A stretch of DNA of 64,000 bases from Bog-756 sp963830165 (GTDB taxonomy: Bacteria; Actinomycetota; Acidimicrobiia; Acidimicrobiales; RAAP-2). Below the pieces are notes generated by a model. It was not told the origin of the DNA. It did not search any database and saw only the letters and a program-made list of their open reading frames with translations. How positions within the stretch are numbered: position 1 is the stretch's first letter; each line of letters opens with the position of its first letter. The DNA is taken from positions 1 to 64,000 of the forward strand of contig CAWHKZ010000002.1 in the NCBI GenBank assembly GCA_963830165.1. The letters are read 5' to 3'. A program made the translations under genes and the position numbers. Positions 45,667 through 54,406 of this stretch are shown piece after piece.

Positions 45667-46133
45667 CCACACGACCGTTGGCTCCCTACTACCACGTCGG
45701 CATCGTCGTGCCCGACCTGGCGGCAGCCCGTACGACCTTCACCGAGCAGCTCGGCGTCGTCTGGGGGCCGGTGCTCCACTTCGACGAGGTCGAGTACCGC
45801 GACGGCACTGGCGCGGACGTCCTCCTGCCGACGACCATGTGCTACTCCGCGGACGGGCCCCACCTCGAGCTCATCCAGGAGGTGCCCGGCTCCGTGTGGT
45901 CCTGCAACGAGCACTCCAACCTCCACCACATCGGCTTCTGGAGCGACGACCTGGCCGCCGACGGCGCCGCCCTGGCCGGGAGCGCCTGCCCGCTCCAGCT
46001 GTGCGGCCGGAGCGGCACCCAGGCGCCCGCGTCCTTCGCCTACCACCGCAACGAGTTCGGCGTCCGCATCGAGCTGGTGGACGCCGCGCTGCGCGAGACG
46101 ATGGGCTTCCTGTTCGAGCCCGACGCGGGCTGA
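45663..46133 (+). CDS. VOC/glyoxalase superfamily protein
   Basis: A 156-aa protein with two betaalphabetabetabeta modules: YYHVGIVVPDLAAARTTFTEQLG and LHHIGFWSDDLAADGAAL. Metal ligands could be His (YYHVG), His (LHHIG) and the Glu of IELVD. The family includes dioxygenases, epimerases and lyases; no specific activity can be assigned. Co-operonic. Confidence 0.75.
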   Translation: MTTRPLAPYYHVGIVVPDLAAARTTFTEQLGVVWGPVLHFDEVEYRDGTGADVLLPTTMCYSADGPHLELIQEVPGSVWSCNEHSNLHHIGFWSDDLAADGAALAGSACPLQLCGRSGTQAPASFAYHRNEFGVRIELVDAALRETMGFLFEPDAG

Positions 46134-46142
46134 GGGCCGGCC

Positions 46143-47162
46143 GTGCTCCAGGTGAGGGTCCACGGGCCCGGTGACGTGCGGGTCGACGACGTCCCCGCGC
46201 CCGCGCCCGGTCCCCGCGACGTCGTGGTCCGGGTGGCCGCGTGCGGCCTCTGCGGGAGCGACCTGTCCTACATCCGCATGGGAGGGCTCGCCGGCCCGAC
46301 CGGCACGCCGATGTGTCTCGGCCACGAGATGGCCGGTGTCGTCGACTGGGTCGGGTCCGAGGTGTCGGGCTCCCGGGTCGGCGACCGGGTGGTCGTCCAG
46401 CCGGGGACCGACGAGCTCGGACGCATCGGCAACGGCGCACCGGAGGGTGGGCTCACCCCCCTGCTGCTCGTCACCGAGGCCGACCGTGGCCGGCTCCACC
46501 CGGTCCCCGATCACCTGTCCCTCGACGTGGCCGCCTTCGCCGAGCCCCTGGCCGTGGGCATGCACGCCGCCGACCAGGCCGACGTCCGGCCGGGCGACGG
46601 CGTCGCCGTGTTCGGCTGCGGCCCGGTCGGGCTGGCCGCCGTCGCCACCCTCGTCGACCGGGGCCACGAGCGGGTGGTGGCCATCGACCCCAGCCCCACG
46701 CGCCGCAGCCTCGCCCTCGGCATCGGCGCGCAGGCCGCGCTGGACCCCACCGCCACCGACGTCTGGGAGGCCCTGGCCGAGGCGCACGGGACGTCGCCGT
46801 TCCTGTTCGGACCGACCCCGGCGACCGCCGCCTTCATCGAGGCCTCCGGCTCGGCGGGGGTCATCGGCGAGGTACTGGACCGCGGCGCGGTCGGGGCCCG
46901 GCTGTCGGTGGTGGCGCTGCACTACGCGCCGGTCCCGACCAACTTCCTGATGGTGCTCATGAAGCAGTTCACCATCCGCGGCTCGATGGAGTACCCCACC
47001 CGGTTCGCCGACGCCGTCGACCTGCTCGCCCGCCGCGACCTGTCGCCGATCATCACCCACCGCTACCCCCTGGAACGGTTCGACGAGGCCCTGGCCGTGG
47101 TCGACGGGACGAAGGACTGCGGCAAGGTCCTCGTGACCGTGGGCGACGCAGCCGAGCGCTGA
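46143..47162 (+). CDS. Zinc-type medium-chain alcohol dehydrogenase
   Basis: A 339-aa MDR from GTG. The catalytic zinc ligands are in AACGLCGSDLS and CLGHEMAG, and the NAD site is AVFGCGPVGLAAVATL, IDPSPTRR. The four-cysteine structural zinc lobe is absent (VVQPGTDELGRIGNGAP occupies its place), as in some sorbitol/threonine dehydrogenase relatives. It is the last gene of the operon, 9 bp after the VOC gene. Confidence 0.85.
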   Translation: MLQVRVHGPGDVRVDDVPAPAPGPRDVVVRVAACGLCGSDLSYIRMGGLAGPTGTPMCLGHEMAGVVDWVGSEVSGSRVGDRVVVQPGTDELGRIGNGAPEGGLTPLLLVTEADRGRLHPVPDHLSLDVAAFAEPLAVGMHAADQADVRPGDGVAVFGCGPVGLAAVATLVDRGHERVVAIDPSPTRRSLALGIGAQAALDPTATDVWEALAEAHGTSPFLFGPTPATAAFIEASGSAGVIGEVLDRGAVGARLSVVALHYAPVPTNFLMVLMKQFTIRGSMEYPTRFADAVDLLARRDLSPIITHRYPLERFDEALAVVDGTKDCGKVLVTVGDAAER

Positions 47163-47217
47163 CGGGCGGGGCCGGCCGCCGCGTTCGACGGGGCCGGCCC
47201 CGGCGGGGTAGACCGGG

Positions 47218-47233
47218 GTCAACCCGGGTTGAC
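47218..47233. promoter_or_regulatory. 16-bp perfect palindrome before nitronate monooxygenase
   Basis: GTCAACCCGGGTTGAC reads identically on both strands, 29 bp before the ATG of the next gene and containing TTGAC. It is a candidate operator; no matching regulator is adjacent. Confidence 0.4.
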
Positions 47234-47262
47234 GACGGACGTCCCGGGGGCGGGAGGGCCAC

Positions 47263-48300
47263 ATGGCTGCGTACACGCTGCCCAGCGTGCTGCCCATCAT
47301 CCAGGCGCCGATGGCGGGAGGACCCTCGACACCCGGGTTGACCGCGGCGGTCAGCCGGGCCGGTGGGTTCGGGTTCCTGGCCGCCGGCTACCTCTCACCC
47401 GACCAGCTGCGGACCTCGATCGCCGCCGTCAGGGGACTGACCGTCGCTCCCTTCGGGGTCAACATCTTCTGTCCGACCGCACCGTCGGACCCCGGCCCGG
47501 TCCTCGCCTACGCCGAAGCGCTCCGACCCGAGTCCGAACGCCTCGGCGTGGCCCTCGGCCAGCCCCGTTGGGACGACGACGCCTACGGCGACAAGCTGGA
47601 GATCGTGGCCGCCGAGCGCGTCCTCATGGTGAGCTTCACCTTCGGCTGCCCGGGCGAGGAGGAGATCGAGGCCTTGCAACTGGCCGGCAGCATCGTGGTC
47701 GTCACCGTGACCTCGGCGGCCGAGGCCCGCGTCGCCGAGCGGGCCGGTGCCGACCTCCTCGCCGTGCAGGGCACCGAGGCCGGCGGTCATCAGGCCTCCT
47801 TCCTCGACCACGAGCCCAACCTGGTGCCGCTCGCCACGCTGCTCGCCGAGGTGCGCGACACGACCGACCTCCCGCTCGTCGCCACCGGGGGGATCATGTC
47901 GGGGGCCGGGGTGGCCGACGTGCTGCGGGCCGGGGCCGTCGGCGCCCAGTTGGGGACGGCCTTCGTGTGCTGCACGGAGGCCGGCACGTCCGCCACCTAC
48001 CGGCGGGCCCTGACCGGGGGGACGTACCCGGAGACGATGCTCACCCGGGCCTTCAGCGGGCGCTATGCGAGGGGGCTGGCCAACGAGTTCGCCGTCGCCT
48101 ACTCCGACGCCGCGCCGGACGCCTATCCGGAGATCCACCACCTCACCCGGCCGCTCCGCGCCGCGGCCGCCGGACGCGGCGACCCGAGCGTGCCCAACCT
48201 GTGGGCGGGCCGGGGATGGCGGGCTGTCACCGGGGGCCGGGCGGAGACCGTGGTGCGTCGCCTGGCCGCCGATCTGGGGCGGGTGGTGGCCGGAGGCTGA
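47263..48300 (+). CDS. Nitronate monooxygenase family (FMN TIM barrel)
   Basis: A 345-aa NMO: PIIQAPMAGGPSTPGLTAAVSRAGGFGFLAAG, FGVNIFCP, LLAVQGTEAGGHQAS (active-site His), LPLVATGGIMSGAGVADVLRAGAVGAQLGTAFV (phosphate site). It may detoxify nitronates such as propionate-3-nitronate or act on related substrates. It has its own upstream region with a perfect palindrome. Confidence 0.9.
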   Translation: MAAYTLPSVLPIIQAPMAGGPSTPGLTAAVSRAGGFGFLAAGYLSPDQLRTSIAAVRGLTVAPFGVNIFCPTAPSDPGPVLAYAEALRPESERLGVALGQPRWDDDAYGDKLEIVAAERVLMVSFTFGCPGEEEIEALQLAGSIVVVTVTSAAEARVAERAGADLLAVQGTEAGGHQASFLDHEPNLVPLATLLAEVRDTTDLPLVATGGIMSGAGVADVLRAGAVGAQLGTAFVCCTEAGTSATYRRALTGGTYPETMLTRAFSGRYARGLANEFAVAYSDAAPDAYPEIHHLTRPLRAAAAGRGDPSVPNLWAGRGWRAVTGGRAETVVRRLAADLGRVVAGG

Positions 48301-48347
48301 CCGGTGCCGGCCGCCGGTCGGTCCGCCCCGTGGGCCCGGAATCCGCC

Positions 48348-48389
48348 AGAGCCCTCAGCTCACCAGGCAAGAGCCCTCAGCTCACCAGG
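48348..48389. repeat. 22-bp tandem duplication at cupin stop codon
   Basis: A 20-bp identical block (AGAGCCCTCAGCTCACCAGG) occurs at 48348-48367 and 48370-48389, separated by CA. The downstream copy on the plus strand contains the stop and last three codons of the minus-strand cupin gene. Confidence 0.95.
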
Positions 48390-48832
48390 ACGGCGGGCCG
48401 GGGCAGCCCCTCGGCCTCGCACAGGGCGTAGTACGCCTCGAGGGTGCCGGGGCCGTCGAACACGCTCTCGATGGAGCCGTCGTCGGCCAGGTTGAGGTTC
48501 GCCCCGTACATCTGGAACCACACCCGCGTGTCGTCCTCGACGCACTCGAGGGTGTGCACCGATCCGGCCGGCTCGAACAGGAACGAGCCGGCCCGGTTGA
48601 CGTAGTCGTACTCGCGGTACTTCCAGGCTCCGGACGTCGTGTAGCCGTAGACGGGACCGGTGTGGCGGTGCGTCTGGACGGCGTAGCCGGTCTGGAAGAT
48701 GTTCTCGACGATCCAGAGGCCCTCGGCCACGTCCACCTGGATCACCTTGAGCTTGTTGCCCCCGCCGATCTCCACGAAGGGGAGGTCGTCAGCTCCTCGG
48801 TGCTGGGCTTCGGTGGCTTCGGCGATGCTCAT
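48377..48832 (-). CDS. Cupin-fold protein (dihydroxyacetophenone dioxygenase-like)
   Basis: A 151-aa single-domain cupin. Motif 1 contains VQTHRHTGPVYGYTTSG (two His, possible metal ligands) and motif 2 AGSFLFEPAGSVHTLE (third His). It resembles 2,4'-dihydroxyacetophenone dioxygenase-like proteins. ATG at 48832 is chosen over the ORF's earlier start because AGGAG lies 5-6 nt upstream. It may cleave an aromatic ketone, consistent with the catabolic setting. Confidence 0.75.
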   Translation of the reverse strand: MSIAEATEAQHRGADDLPFVEIGGGNKLKVIQVDVAEGLWIVENIFQTGYAVQTHRHTGPVYGYTTSGAWKYREYDYVNRAGSFLFEPAGSVHTLECVEDDTRVWFQMYGANLNLADDGSIESVFDGPGTLEAYYALCEAEGLPRPAVLVS

Positions 48833-48973
48833 GTCGTCTCCTGGGGTGTCCGTCGGACCGGTGCGCCGCGACAGCTGGCCTGCCGGCGTCCGATCCGGTT
48901 GTCGGCATCCACAGTGGCACAGGTCGCCCGTCGGTTCCACGACGCGGGCCGCACCGGGGAGGTCCCTGCCCCC

Positions 48974-50284
48974 TCATCCCCCCACCCCCACCGGCTCCTG
49001 CTGCTGCACGACGGCGCGCACCGCGGTGGCCACGGCCACGGCGACCAGGACGACGAACACCACCATCACGTCCCGCGCCGGCGCGTAGGTGGTGGCCACC
49101 CCGAGACCGATGACCGGGACGGACAGCCCGACGTAGGCGCCGAGGAAGAACCCGGCCAGGACCTCGGCCCGGGCCCCCGGCGGCGCCGTGCTCCCCGCGG
49201 CGACCATCGCGCCCCGGAACACCATCCCGGCCCCCGCGCCGGTCACCACGCCACCGACGACGAACACCGCGAGGTCGGGCACCCACATGCCGGCGGCGAA
49301 CAGGGCGAGGCCGACGAGCAGGACCGGAACACTGCGTCGGAGGAGCGGCACCATGGGCACGGAGGCGAATGCGATCTGGGTCAGTGCCCCGGCCGCGAAC
49401 GCCGAGAACGCCACCGCGCCGGCGACGGCGTGGGAGGTCACGTGCAGCGTGTTGGCGAGGAAGCTGGGCACCAGCGAGTTGAACACCCCGTAGACGGCGA
49501 ACGCGGCCATGCCGGCGAACGTGGCGGCGAAGAACGTGCGGCGAGTTCTGGCCGGTACCACGATCCGCTGGGGACGCCAGGCGGGGCGCACCTCGAGTTC
49601 CGCGGTCGTCTCCGGTGCCATCGCCACGAGCACCGCCAGCACGGCGAGTGCCCCACCGACCACGACGTAGGGCAGCCGGAGCGGATCCGGCGCGAACTCG
49701 GCCAGCAGGCCGGCGATCAGCGGGCCCAGTCCGATGCCCCCGAGGTTCGACGCGGTGGCGACGACCTGCGGTCTCGACGGCGGGGCCTCGGGATGCGCAC
49801 CGGCGTGGAGCTCGGCCAGGTACGCGGTCGCCGTGGCGGTCGTCATGCCCACCGAGACGCCGCTCACCACCCGGGCCACGAGCAGCCCGGCCAACCCGGT
49901 GAACCAGATGAACACGAGGGCGCTGCCGACGTTCACGAGGAGGGCCACGAACAGCACGGGCCGCCGTCCGATCCAGTCCGACACGTGCCCGGCCAGGAAC
50001 AGGCTGGCGATCACACCGATCGCGTACACCGCGTAGATGACGGTCACCATGATGTTCGAGAGGTGGTCCCGTTCCTGGTAGATCACGTACAGCGGTGTCG
50101 GGACGGCCGAGAAGGCCATGTTCAGGAGGAACGCCGCCGCCACCACCCAGTACGCGATCCCGTGGGGGGCGCTGGGTATGCCCCACACCCCTCGCCGCCG
50201 GTCACCCGGCACGCATCCGAGCCCGCAGGCGCCGACATCGGTGGTCGGGTCCGACGTCAGGGTCGAGCCGGGTCGCTGCGCCAT
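48974..50284 (-). CDS. MFS transporter
   Basis: A 436-aa major facilitator with 12 predicted TM helices, e.g. YWVVAAAFLLNMAFS, motif A GHVSDWIGRRPVLF, GVSVGMTTATATAYLAEL, LGAYVGLSVPVIGLGV. A short basic/Gly-rich N-tail precedes TM1. The start is uncertain: ATG 50284 lies 11 nt after GGAGGGGG; a GTG at 50296 sits too near it. Substrate unknown; possibly an aromatic acid or drug. Confidence 0.8.
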   Translation of the reverse strand: MAQRPGSTLTSDPTTDVGACGLGCVPGDRRRGVWGIPSAPHGIAYWVVAAAFLLNMAFSAVPTPLYVIYQERDHLSNIMVTVIYAVYAIGVIASLFLAGHVSDWIGRRPVLFVALLVNVGSALVFIWFTGLAGLLVARVVSGVSVGMTTATATAYLAELHAGAHPEAPPSRPQVVATASNLGGIGLGPLIAGLLAEFAPDPLRLPYVVVGGALAVLAVLVAMAPETTAELEVRPAWRPQRIVVPARTRRTFFAATFAGMAAFAVYGVFNSLVPSFLANTLHVTSHAVAGAVAFSAFAAGALTQIAFASVPMVPLLRRSVPVLLVGLALFAAGMWVPDLAVFVVGGVVTGAGAGMVFRGAMVAAGSTAPPGARAEVLAGFFLGAYVGLSVPVIGLGVATTYAPARDVMVVFVVLVAVAVATAVRAVVQQQEPVGVGG

Positions 50285-50305
50285 CCGGCCGTCCACCCCC
50301 TCCGG

Positions 50306-51256
50306 CTACTCCATGGCGGGGAACGTCGAGGCGCGGTCCCGATGGGCGTCGCCGTCCGGCCGCTCGCACAGGGCGGACGGGTGGCCCAGCCCGGCGGCTC
50401 CGACGTCCAGCGGACCCCAGCCGAGCGACGCCAGGTCCGCCCAGCGGTCGGCGATGGCCCCGGCCACGGGTACCGTCCGCTCGCCGCCGGCGTCGACGGC
50501 GGCCCGGAGGCCGCCGAGCGCCCAGGAGAGCGTCAGGTCCGGGGTGATGTCACCGTGCCGCGCCCAGGCGAAGGTGGCCAACGCCAGCGACGACGCCGGG
50601 AAGCCCTCCACCACGGCCTCGGCGAACGACGCCGGCGGTACCTCGAGGCGGTCGGCCAGCGCCGCCGCCTCGGCCGCCCCTTCGATCACGAAGCCGAGCC
50701 AGGTGGACACCACCAGGCCCAGTCGGCTGGCCGCCCCCACCGGACCGACCTGGACCGTATAGCGCCCGACCTCGGCGAAGACCGGCTCGAGCCGGGCAAC
50801 CGCCTCGCTCTTGCCGGCGGCGAGGATCAGGAGCTGACCGCACTCGGCCGCCCGGCGTCCCCCGGACGCGGCCACGTCGACGAATCCGACGTCCGGCCGA
50901 CGGAACGCCATCGTCATCGCCAACTCGTCGACGGCGGGTGGCCCGATGGATCCCAGTTGGGCCCATACCGCACCGGGTCGCAGCGCATCGACCACGCAGC
51001 CGTCGAACATGACCGAGCGGACGGCGTCGGCGGTGGGGAGCACGGTGAGCACGACGTCGGCCGCGGCGACCGCGTCCTCCGGGTCGGCATACGCGGTGGC
51101 CCCGTGCTCGACGAGGGCCATCGCCGGGCCCGAGCTCCGGTTCCAGACGTCGAGGGTGACCCCGGCCCCGAGCAATCGGAAGGCCAGGGCGGCACCGATG
51201 GTCCCGGTTCCCAGGACCGCCACCCGCGGCGCGTCGGTAAAGGTCGTGGTCGTCAT
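50306..51256 (-). CDS. Beta-hydroxyacid dehydrogenase-like protein with altered active site
   Basis: A 316-aa 6-phosphogluconate/3-hydroxyisobutyrate dehydrogenase-type protein: VAVLGTGTIGAALAFRL, VWNRSSGPA, VLPTADAVRSVMF, substrate loop VDVAASGG, and the interdomain helix GPVGAASRLGLVVSTWLG. In the last motif the family catalytic Lys is Gly and the following Asn is Ser. Its ATG overlaps the aldo/keto reductase stop (ATGA), so both are expressed together. Confidence 0.8.
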   Translation of the reverse strand: MTTTTFTDAPRVAVLGTGTIGAALAFRLLGAGVTLDVWNRSSGPAMALVEHGATAYADPEDAVAAADVVLTVLPTADAVRSVMFDGCVVDALRPGAVWAQLGSIGPPAVDELAMTMAFRRPDVGFVDVAASGGRRAAECGQLLILAAGKSEAVARLEPVFAEVGRYTVQVGPVGAASRLGLVVSTWLGFVIEGAAEAAALADRLEVPPASFAEAVVEGFPASSLALATFAWARHGDITPDLTLSWALGGLRAAVDAGGERTVPVAGAIADRWADLASLGWGPLDVGAAGLGHPSALCERPDGDAHRDRASTFPAME

Positions 51257-52224
51257 GGCATCCCTTCGGGCGACGGTCCGGACACGGGTACGGCACTGGC
51301 CATGATCTGGTCGATGCGGGCCAGCGCATCCTGGTCGAGGCGCAGGTCGGCAGCGGCGATCGCCTCGTCGATGTGGCCGGGGCTGCGGGTCCCCACGATG
51401 GCGACGTCCACCGCGGGATGGGCCAGGACCCACGCGATGGCCAGTTGGCTGACAGTGGCTCCCCACTGCTCGGAGGCGAAGTCCTGCAGCTCGGCCACCG
51501 CCTTGAGGTTCTGGGCGAACGCCTTCCCCGTGAACAGGCTGCTGGCGCGCCTCCAGTCGCCGGAGTCGAAGACGTGATCCTTCTCCATCCGGCCGCTGAG
51601 CAGGCCGTGGGCCAACGGACCGTAGACGAGGACGCCGATGCGGTGGTCCGACGTGAACGGCAGGATCTCGGCTTCGATGTCCCGTCGGAACAGGCTGTAG
51701 GGGGGCTGCAGGGTCTCGACGGGGAGGACCGAACCGAAGGCCTCCATCTCCTTGGTGTCGTAGTTCGACACCCCGACGTGCCGGATCTTGCCCTCCACGA
51801 CCAGGTCGGCCAACGTCGCCGCGGTCTCCTCGATCGGCGTGTTCGGGTCGGGCCAGTGGATCTGGTAGAGGTCGATGGCCTCCCTGCCCAGGGCGATGAG
51901 GCTCTGTTCCACTCCGGACCGGATGGCCCCGGGGCTGGCATCCCGGGCCACACCGCCACCCTCCGATCGGAGCCCGCCCTTGGTGGCCACCACCAGGTCG
52001 TCCTGCTTCCGCGTGGCGAGTGCCGCTGCCAGCAGCCGCTCGGATGCGCCGAAGCCGTAGGCCTGGGCGGTGTCGAAGAGCGTCACCCCGCCGTCGGCGG
52101 CACGCCGGATGGCGGCCACCGCCTCGGCCTCGTCGGTCGGGCCCCAGTCACCCCCCAGCTGCCAGGCGCCATAGGCGATCTCGGAGACCCGAAGGCCGCT
52201 TCGGCCCAACGTGATCTGTTCCAT
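51253..52224 (-). CDS. Aldo/keto reductase
   Basis: A 323-aa AKR with a complete tetrad: LFDTAQAYG (Asp, Tyr), VVATKGG (Lys), DLYQIHWPDP (His), then VSNYDTKEME, YGPLAHGLLSG, VGTRSPGHIDE for NADPH. In contrast to the AKR at 22.3 kb, the His is present. Upstream residues in the open frame are not family-like; ATG 52224 follows an AGGAGGAA ribosome site. Confidence 0.9.
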   Translation of the reverse strand: MEQITLGRSGLRVSEIAYGAWQLGGDWGPTDEAEAVAAIRRAADGGVTLFDTAQAYGFGASERLLAAALATRKQDDLVVATKGGLRSEGGGVARDASPGAIRSGVEQSLIALGREAIDLYQIHWPDPNTPIEETAATLADLVVEGKIRHVGVSNYDTKEMEAFGSVLPVETLQPPYSLFRRDIEAEILPFTSDHRIGVLVYGPLAHGLLSGRMEKDHVFDSGDWRRASSLFTGKAFAQNLKAVAELQDFASEQWGATVSQLAIAWVLAHPAVDVAIVGTRSPGHIDEAIAAADLRLDQDALARIDQIMASAVPVSGPSPEGMP

Positions 52225-52761
52225 CGTTCCTCCTCGTGTTGCCCTGTTCGTTCCTGCGGTCGGCTGCGCCTCCAGCGGGCGTCCAAGGGACAGGACCCGC
52301 ATGCGGACGCCCAGAGCGCGCTCCGCCGCACTCCTGAAGCGAATTGTCGAACTCCCCGGCCTGGACAGCACACTCAGGGATGCCCTCGATGACGAGGGCG
52401 GGTCAGATGTGGAACACCGGCATCAGCCGGACTCCCCGCCCGGTATCGGTCAGCCGGAATGTCCGGCTGACCGATACCGTCATCACAGGGGCCCCTGCAG
52501 TGTGCATGTCCAGCCCTCTCTCGTCGGGATCAACTTGGGATGTCGCCGCCACCATCCGCATGCTCGCGCCCGGTCGGGGCCCATGCCTTAGCGCAGGCCG
52601 GAATTCAGCGTTTCCTGCTAGCAGGCATTGACCGCGTGTTCCGACGTCCAATCGTGCTGCGGAATCGTGCTGCGCGCGGAAGCCGGGCCCGGCCCGCCGT
52701 CCCCCGGTCCCGTCGTCCTCACCTGGAGGCGACGGCACGCCGGAGAGCTGTGCCGCCGCCC
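52225..52761. other. Intergenic region with long hairpin, no gene seen
   Basis: This 537-bp stretch has no supportable ORF. It holds a perfect 18-bp-stem hairpin (52441-52479) and a 12-bp palindrome CCTGCTAGCAGG (52614-52625). Base composition is less GC-biased in places. It may be a scar of a mobile element. Confidence 0.45.
52441..52479. repeat. Perfect 18-bp inverted repeat, 3-nt loop
   Basis: Arms CGGTATCGGTCAGCCGGA (52441-52458) and its exact complement (52462-52479) flank ATG. No U-tract follows on either strand. Candidates are a tail-less terminator, a REP-like element or a regulator site. Confidence 0.85.
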
Positions 52762-53529
52762 CTACGCGCCTGCGGGAAGCGTCTGCACCGTCGCCCCGGC
52801 CGGTGGGGCGAACGTCGAGGCGGAGGGAGTGGCGGAGTACGACTGGAGCGTGACCGTGTTGCCGCCGGCGTCCACGTAGGTGAGCACGCCGTTCGCGGTC
52901 GAGCCGCAGTAGGTGACCGGCGTCGGCTGGGCCGTCCCCTTGGCCGTAACGCACGTCGAGGCGAGTCCGCCGTAGGTGGCCGAGGACGTGCTGATGACGT
53001 AGCCGGCACTGTGGGCCGCGGCCTGGGCCTGCACCCCCTTGAGATCGCTGACGATGACCGACGGGCTGTACAGGTCGGTCAGGCTGCTCACCACACCCGA
53101 CATGGACGAGGGGATGGTGGTGCACGTGGCGCCGCTACCCGACCCCTGGCACTCGGTGACCGTCGTGCCGTCGATGTAGAAGCTCCCACTCGGGGTGATG
53201 ATCGCCGACTTCGGCGGCGACTGGGCGAAGGTGACGGTCTGGCTCTTGCCCGTCGATGCCTGGGCCGTCAGATAGGTGGCGCTGAAGGTCGCACCCGAGT
53301 TCTTCGTCACGGAGTTCACCAGCGAGTCGATGCTCGGCCCGGAGCCACCGCCCGCTGCGGCGGTCGTGGTCGTCGAGCCGCCGCCGGGCGCGGCGGTCGT
53401 CGCCGTGCTCGACGGTCCCGAACTGCACGCCGCGGCCAGCAGACCGGCGGTCAGCACCGAGGCCACCACGCCCGCCCTCCGTCCGGCACCGCGCCGGTCC
53501 GTCGCCCGCTGTCCACCGGCCTGTCGCAT
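52762..53529 (-). CDS. Lipoprotein, unknown function
   Basis: A 255-aa secreted protein. The signal segment AGVVASVLTAGLLAAACSSG has a lipobox (LAAAC, Cys at ~residue 36). A low-complexity Thr/Ala/Gly linker follows, then a beta-rich domain (SFYIDGTTVTECQGSGSG, YVDAGGNTVTLQSYSAT) with cysteines. It resembles LppX/LolA-type actinobacterial lipoproteins only in general build; no family is claimed. ATG 53529 is the last Met before the signal. Confidence 0.7.
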   Translation of the reverse strand: MRQAGGQRATDRRGAGRRAGVVASVLTAGLLAAACSSGPSSTATTAAPGGGSTTTTAAAGGGSGPSIDSLVNSVTKNSGATFSATYLTAQASTGKSQTVTFAQSPPKSAIITPSGSFYIDGTTVTECQGSGSGATCTTIPSSMSGVVSSLTDLYSPSVIVSDLKGVQAQAAAHSAGYVISTSSATYGGLASTCVTAKGTAQPTPVTYCGSTANGVLTYVDAGGNTVTLQSYSATPSASTFAPPAGATVQTLPAGA

Positions 53530-53672
53530 CGTTCCGCCGCCTTCGCTCGTCGTGACGACGCGAGTCTTCCACCGAGGCCGCCACGCGCCGCGGACGTGCC
53601 GTCGCTCGACCATCGGGGACCTGGATGACCGGCGCCCGTCGGGACGCCTCCCCGGCCCCGCCGAGGCGTCGC

Positions 53673-53870
53673 CTACCTGACCGCTTCGATGTCCTCCGGA
53701 TCGGGGATGATCGCCCCGTCCGCGTCCAGGATCGGTGCGAGCAGGTGGAGATCGGGATTGTCGACATCCGGGCTGTTCGGGTCGATGCCCTTTTCCGCAC
53801 AGAACCGGAGCAGTCGGCGCTCCTGGGCCATACGCAACAGATGTCCTGTCAGTGGTTCAGGATCAGTCAT
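53673..53870 (-). CDS. Small hypothetical protein
   Basis: A 65-aa acidic protein (RRLLRFCAEKGIDPNSPDVDN, then LDADGAIIPDPEDIEAV). No family recognised. The composition and start context look coding. Confidence 0.5.
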   Translation of the reverse strand: MTDPEPLTGHLLRMAQERRLLRFCAEKGIDPNSPDVDNPDLHLLAPILDADGAIIPDPEDIEAVR

Positions 53871-54067
53871 CGTCAGTTCCTCTCAGAGCTCTCCGGACAG
53901 GCTACCCAGCCCGCCTCCGGGATCACCTTCGCCGGGCGATGCCGCGACCGACCTGTGGTCGGCGTGCCACACCTCTCGTACGTCGGGGCTCCTGTCCGGA
54001 GGTGCGGGAATCCGGCGCTACGGGGGCGGGGCGGGCTCGACGCCGCGCCCTGGGGCACCGGACGCAG

Positions 54068-54262
54068 TCAGCTCTGCGGATGGCTGACGACGGAGGCGTC
54101 CGGCCCCGGGAAGAAGAGGTCCTCCTGGCCGGTATCGCCCCAGCGCACGACGTATGGCGGCTCTCCGTTCTCGTGGCGAACCTCCAGGACTTCACAGTCA
54201 CGATCGTGCTCGCCCACGTGATGTCCCTTGATGACGATCCTGTCCCCGACGTTCGCGTGCAT
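54068..54262 (-). CDS. DUF1918 domain protein
   Basis: A 64-aa single-domain DUF1918 protein: VGDRIVIKGHHVGEHDRDCEVLEVRHENG, YVVRWGDTG, FFPGPDASV. This small SH3-like family is common in actinobacteria; function unknown. Confidence 0.85.
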   Translation of the reverse strand: MHANVGDRIVIKGHHVGEHDRDCEVLEVRHENGEPPYVVRWGDTGQEDLFFPGPDASVVSHPQS

Positions 54263-54406
54263 CTGGGCTCCCTTCGCTGCGTAGAGGATTCACAGCCATG
54301 ATCGACCCCCTGGCGCGCCGCCGCCAGAGTCCGAGGTCACTGCTCCCCACCTGAGGATCCGGGGCGCCCCGGCTCCGTCGTCGACCTCCGGCGGGATCCG
54401 ACCTGC

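Noticed and set aside
47170..47205. GGGGCCGGCCCC palindrome as a terminator after the alcohol dehydrogenase
   Set aside because: It is a self-complementary GC run with no loop and no U-tract, expected often at this GC content.
48065..51577. 1170-codon open frame on the plus strand
   Set aside because: It runs antisense to the cupin, MFS, dehydrogenase and AKR genes and shows Arg/Gly/His-rich random composition without any domain.
52344..52631. Plus-strand ORF over the hairpin region
   Set aside because: No ribosome site, no family similarity, and it translates through the perfect inverted repeat.
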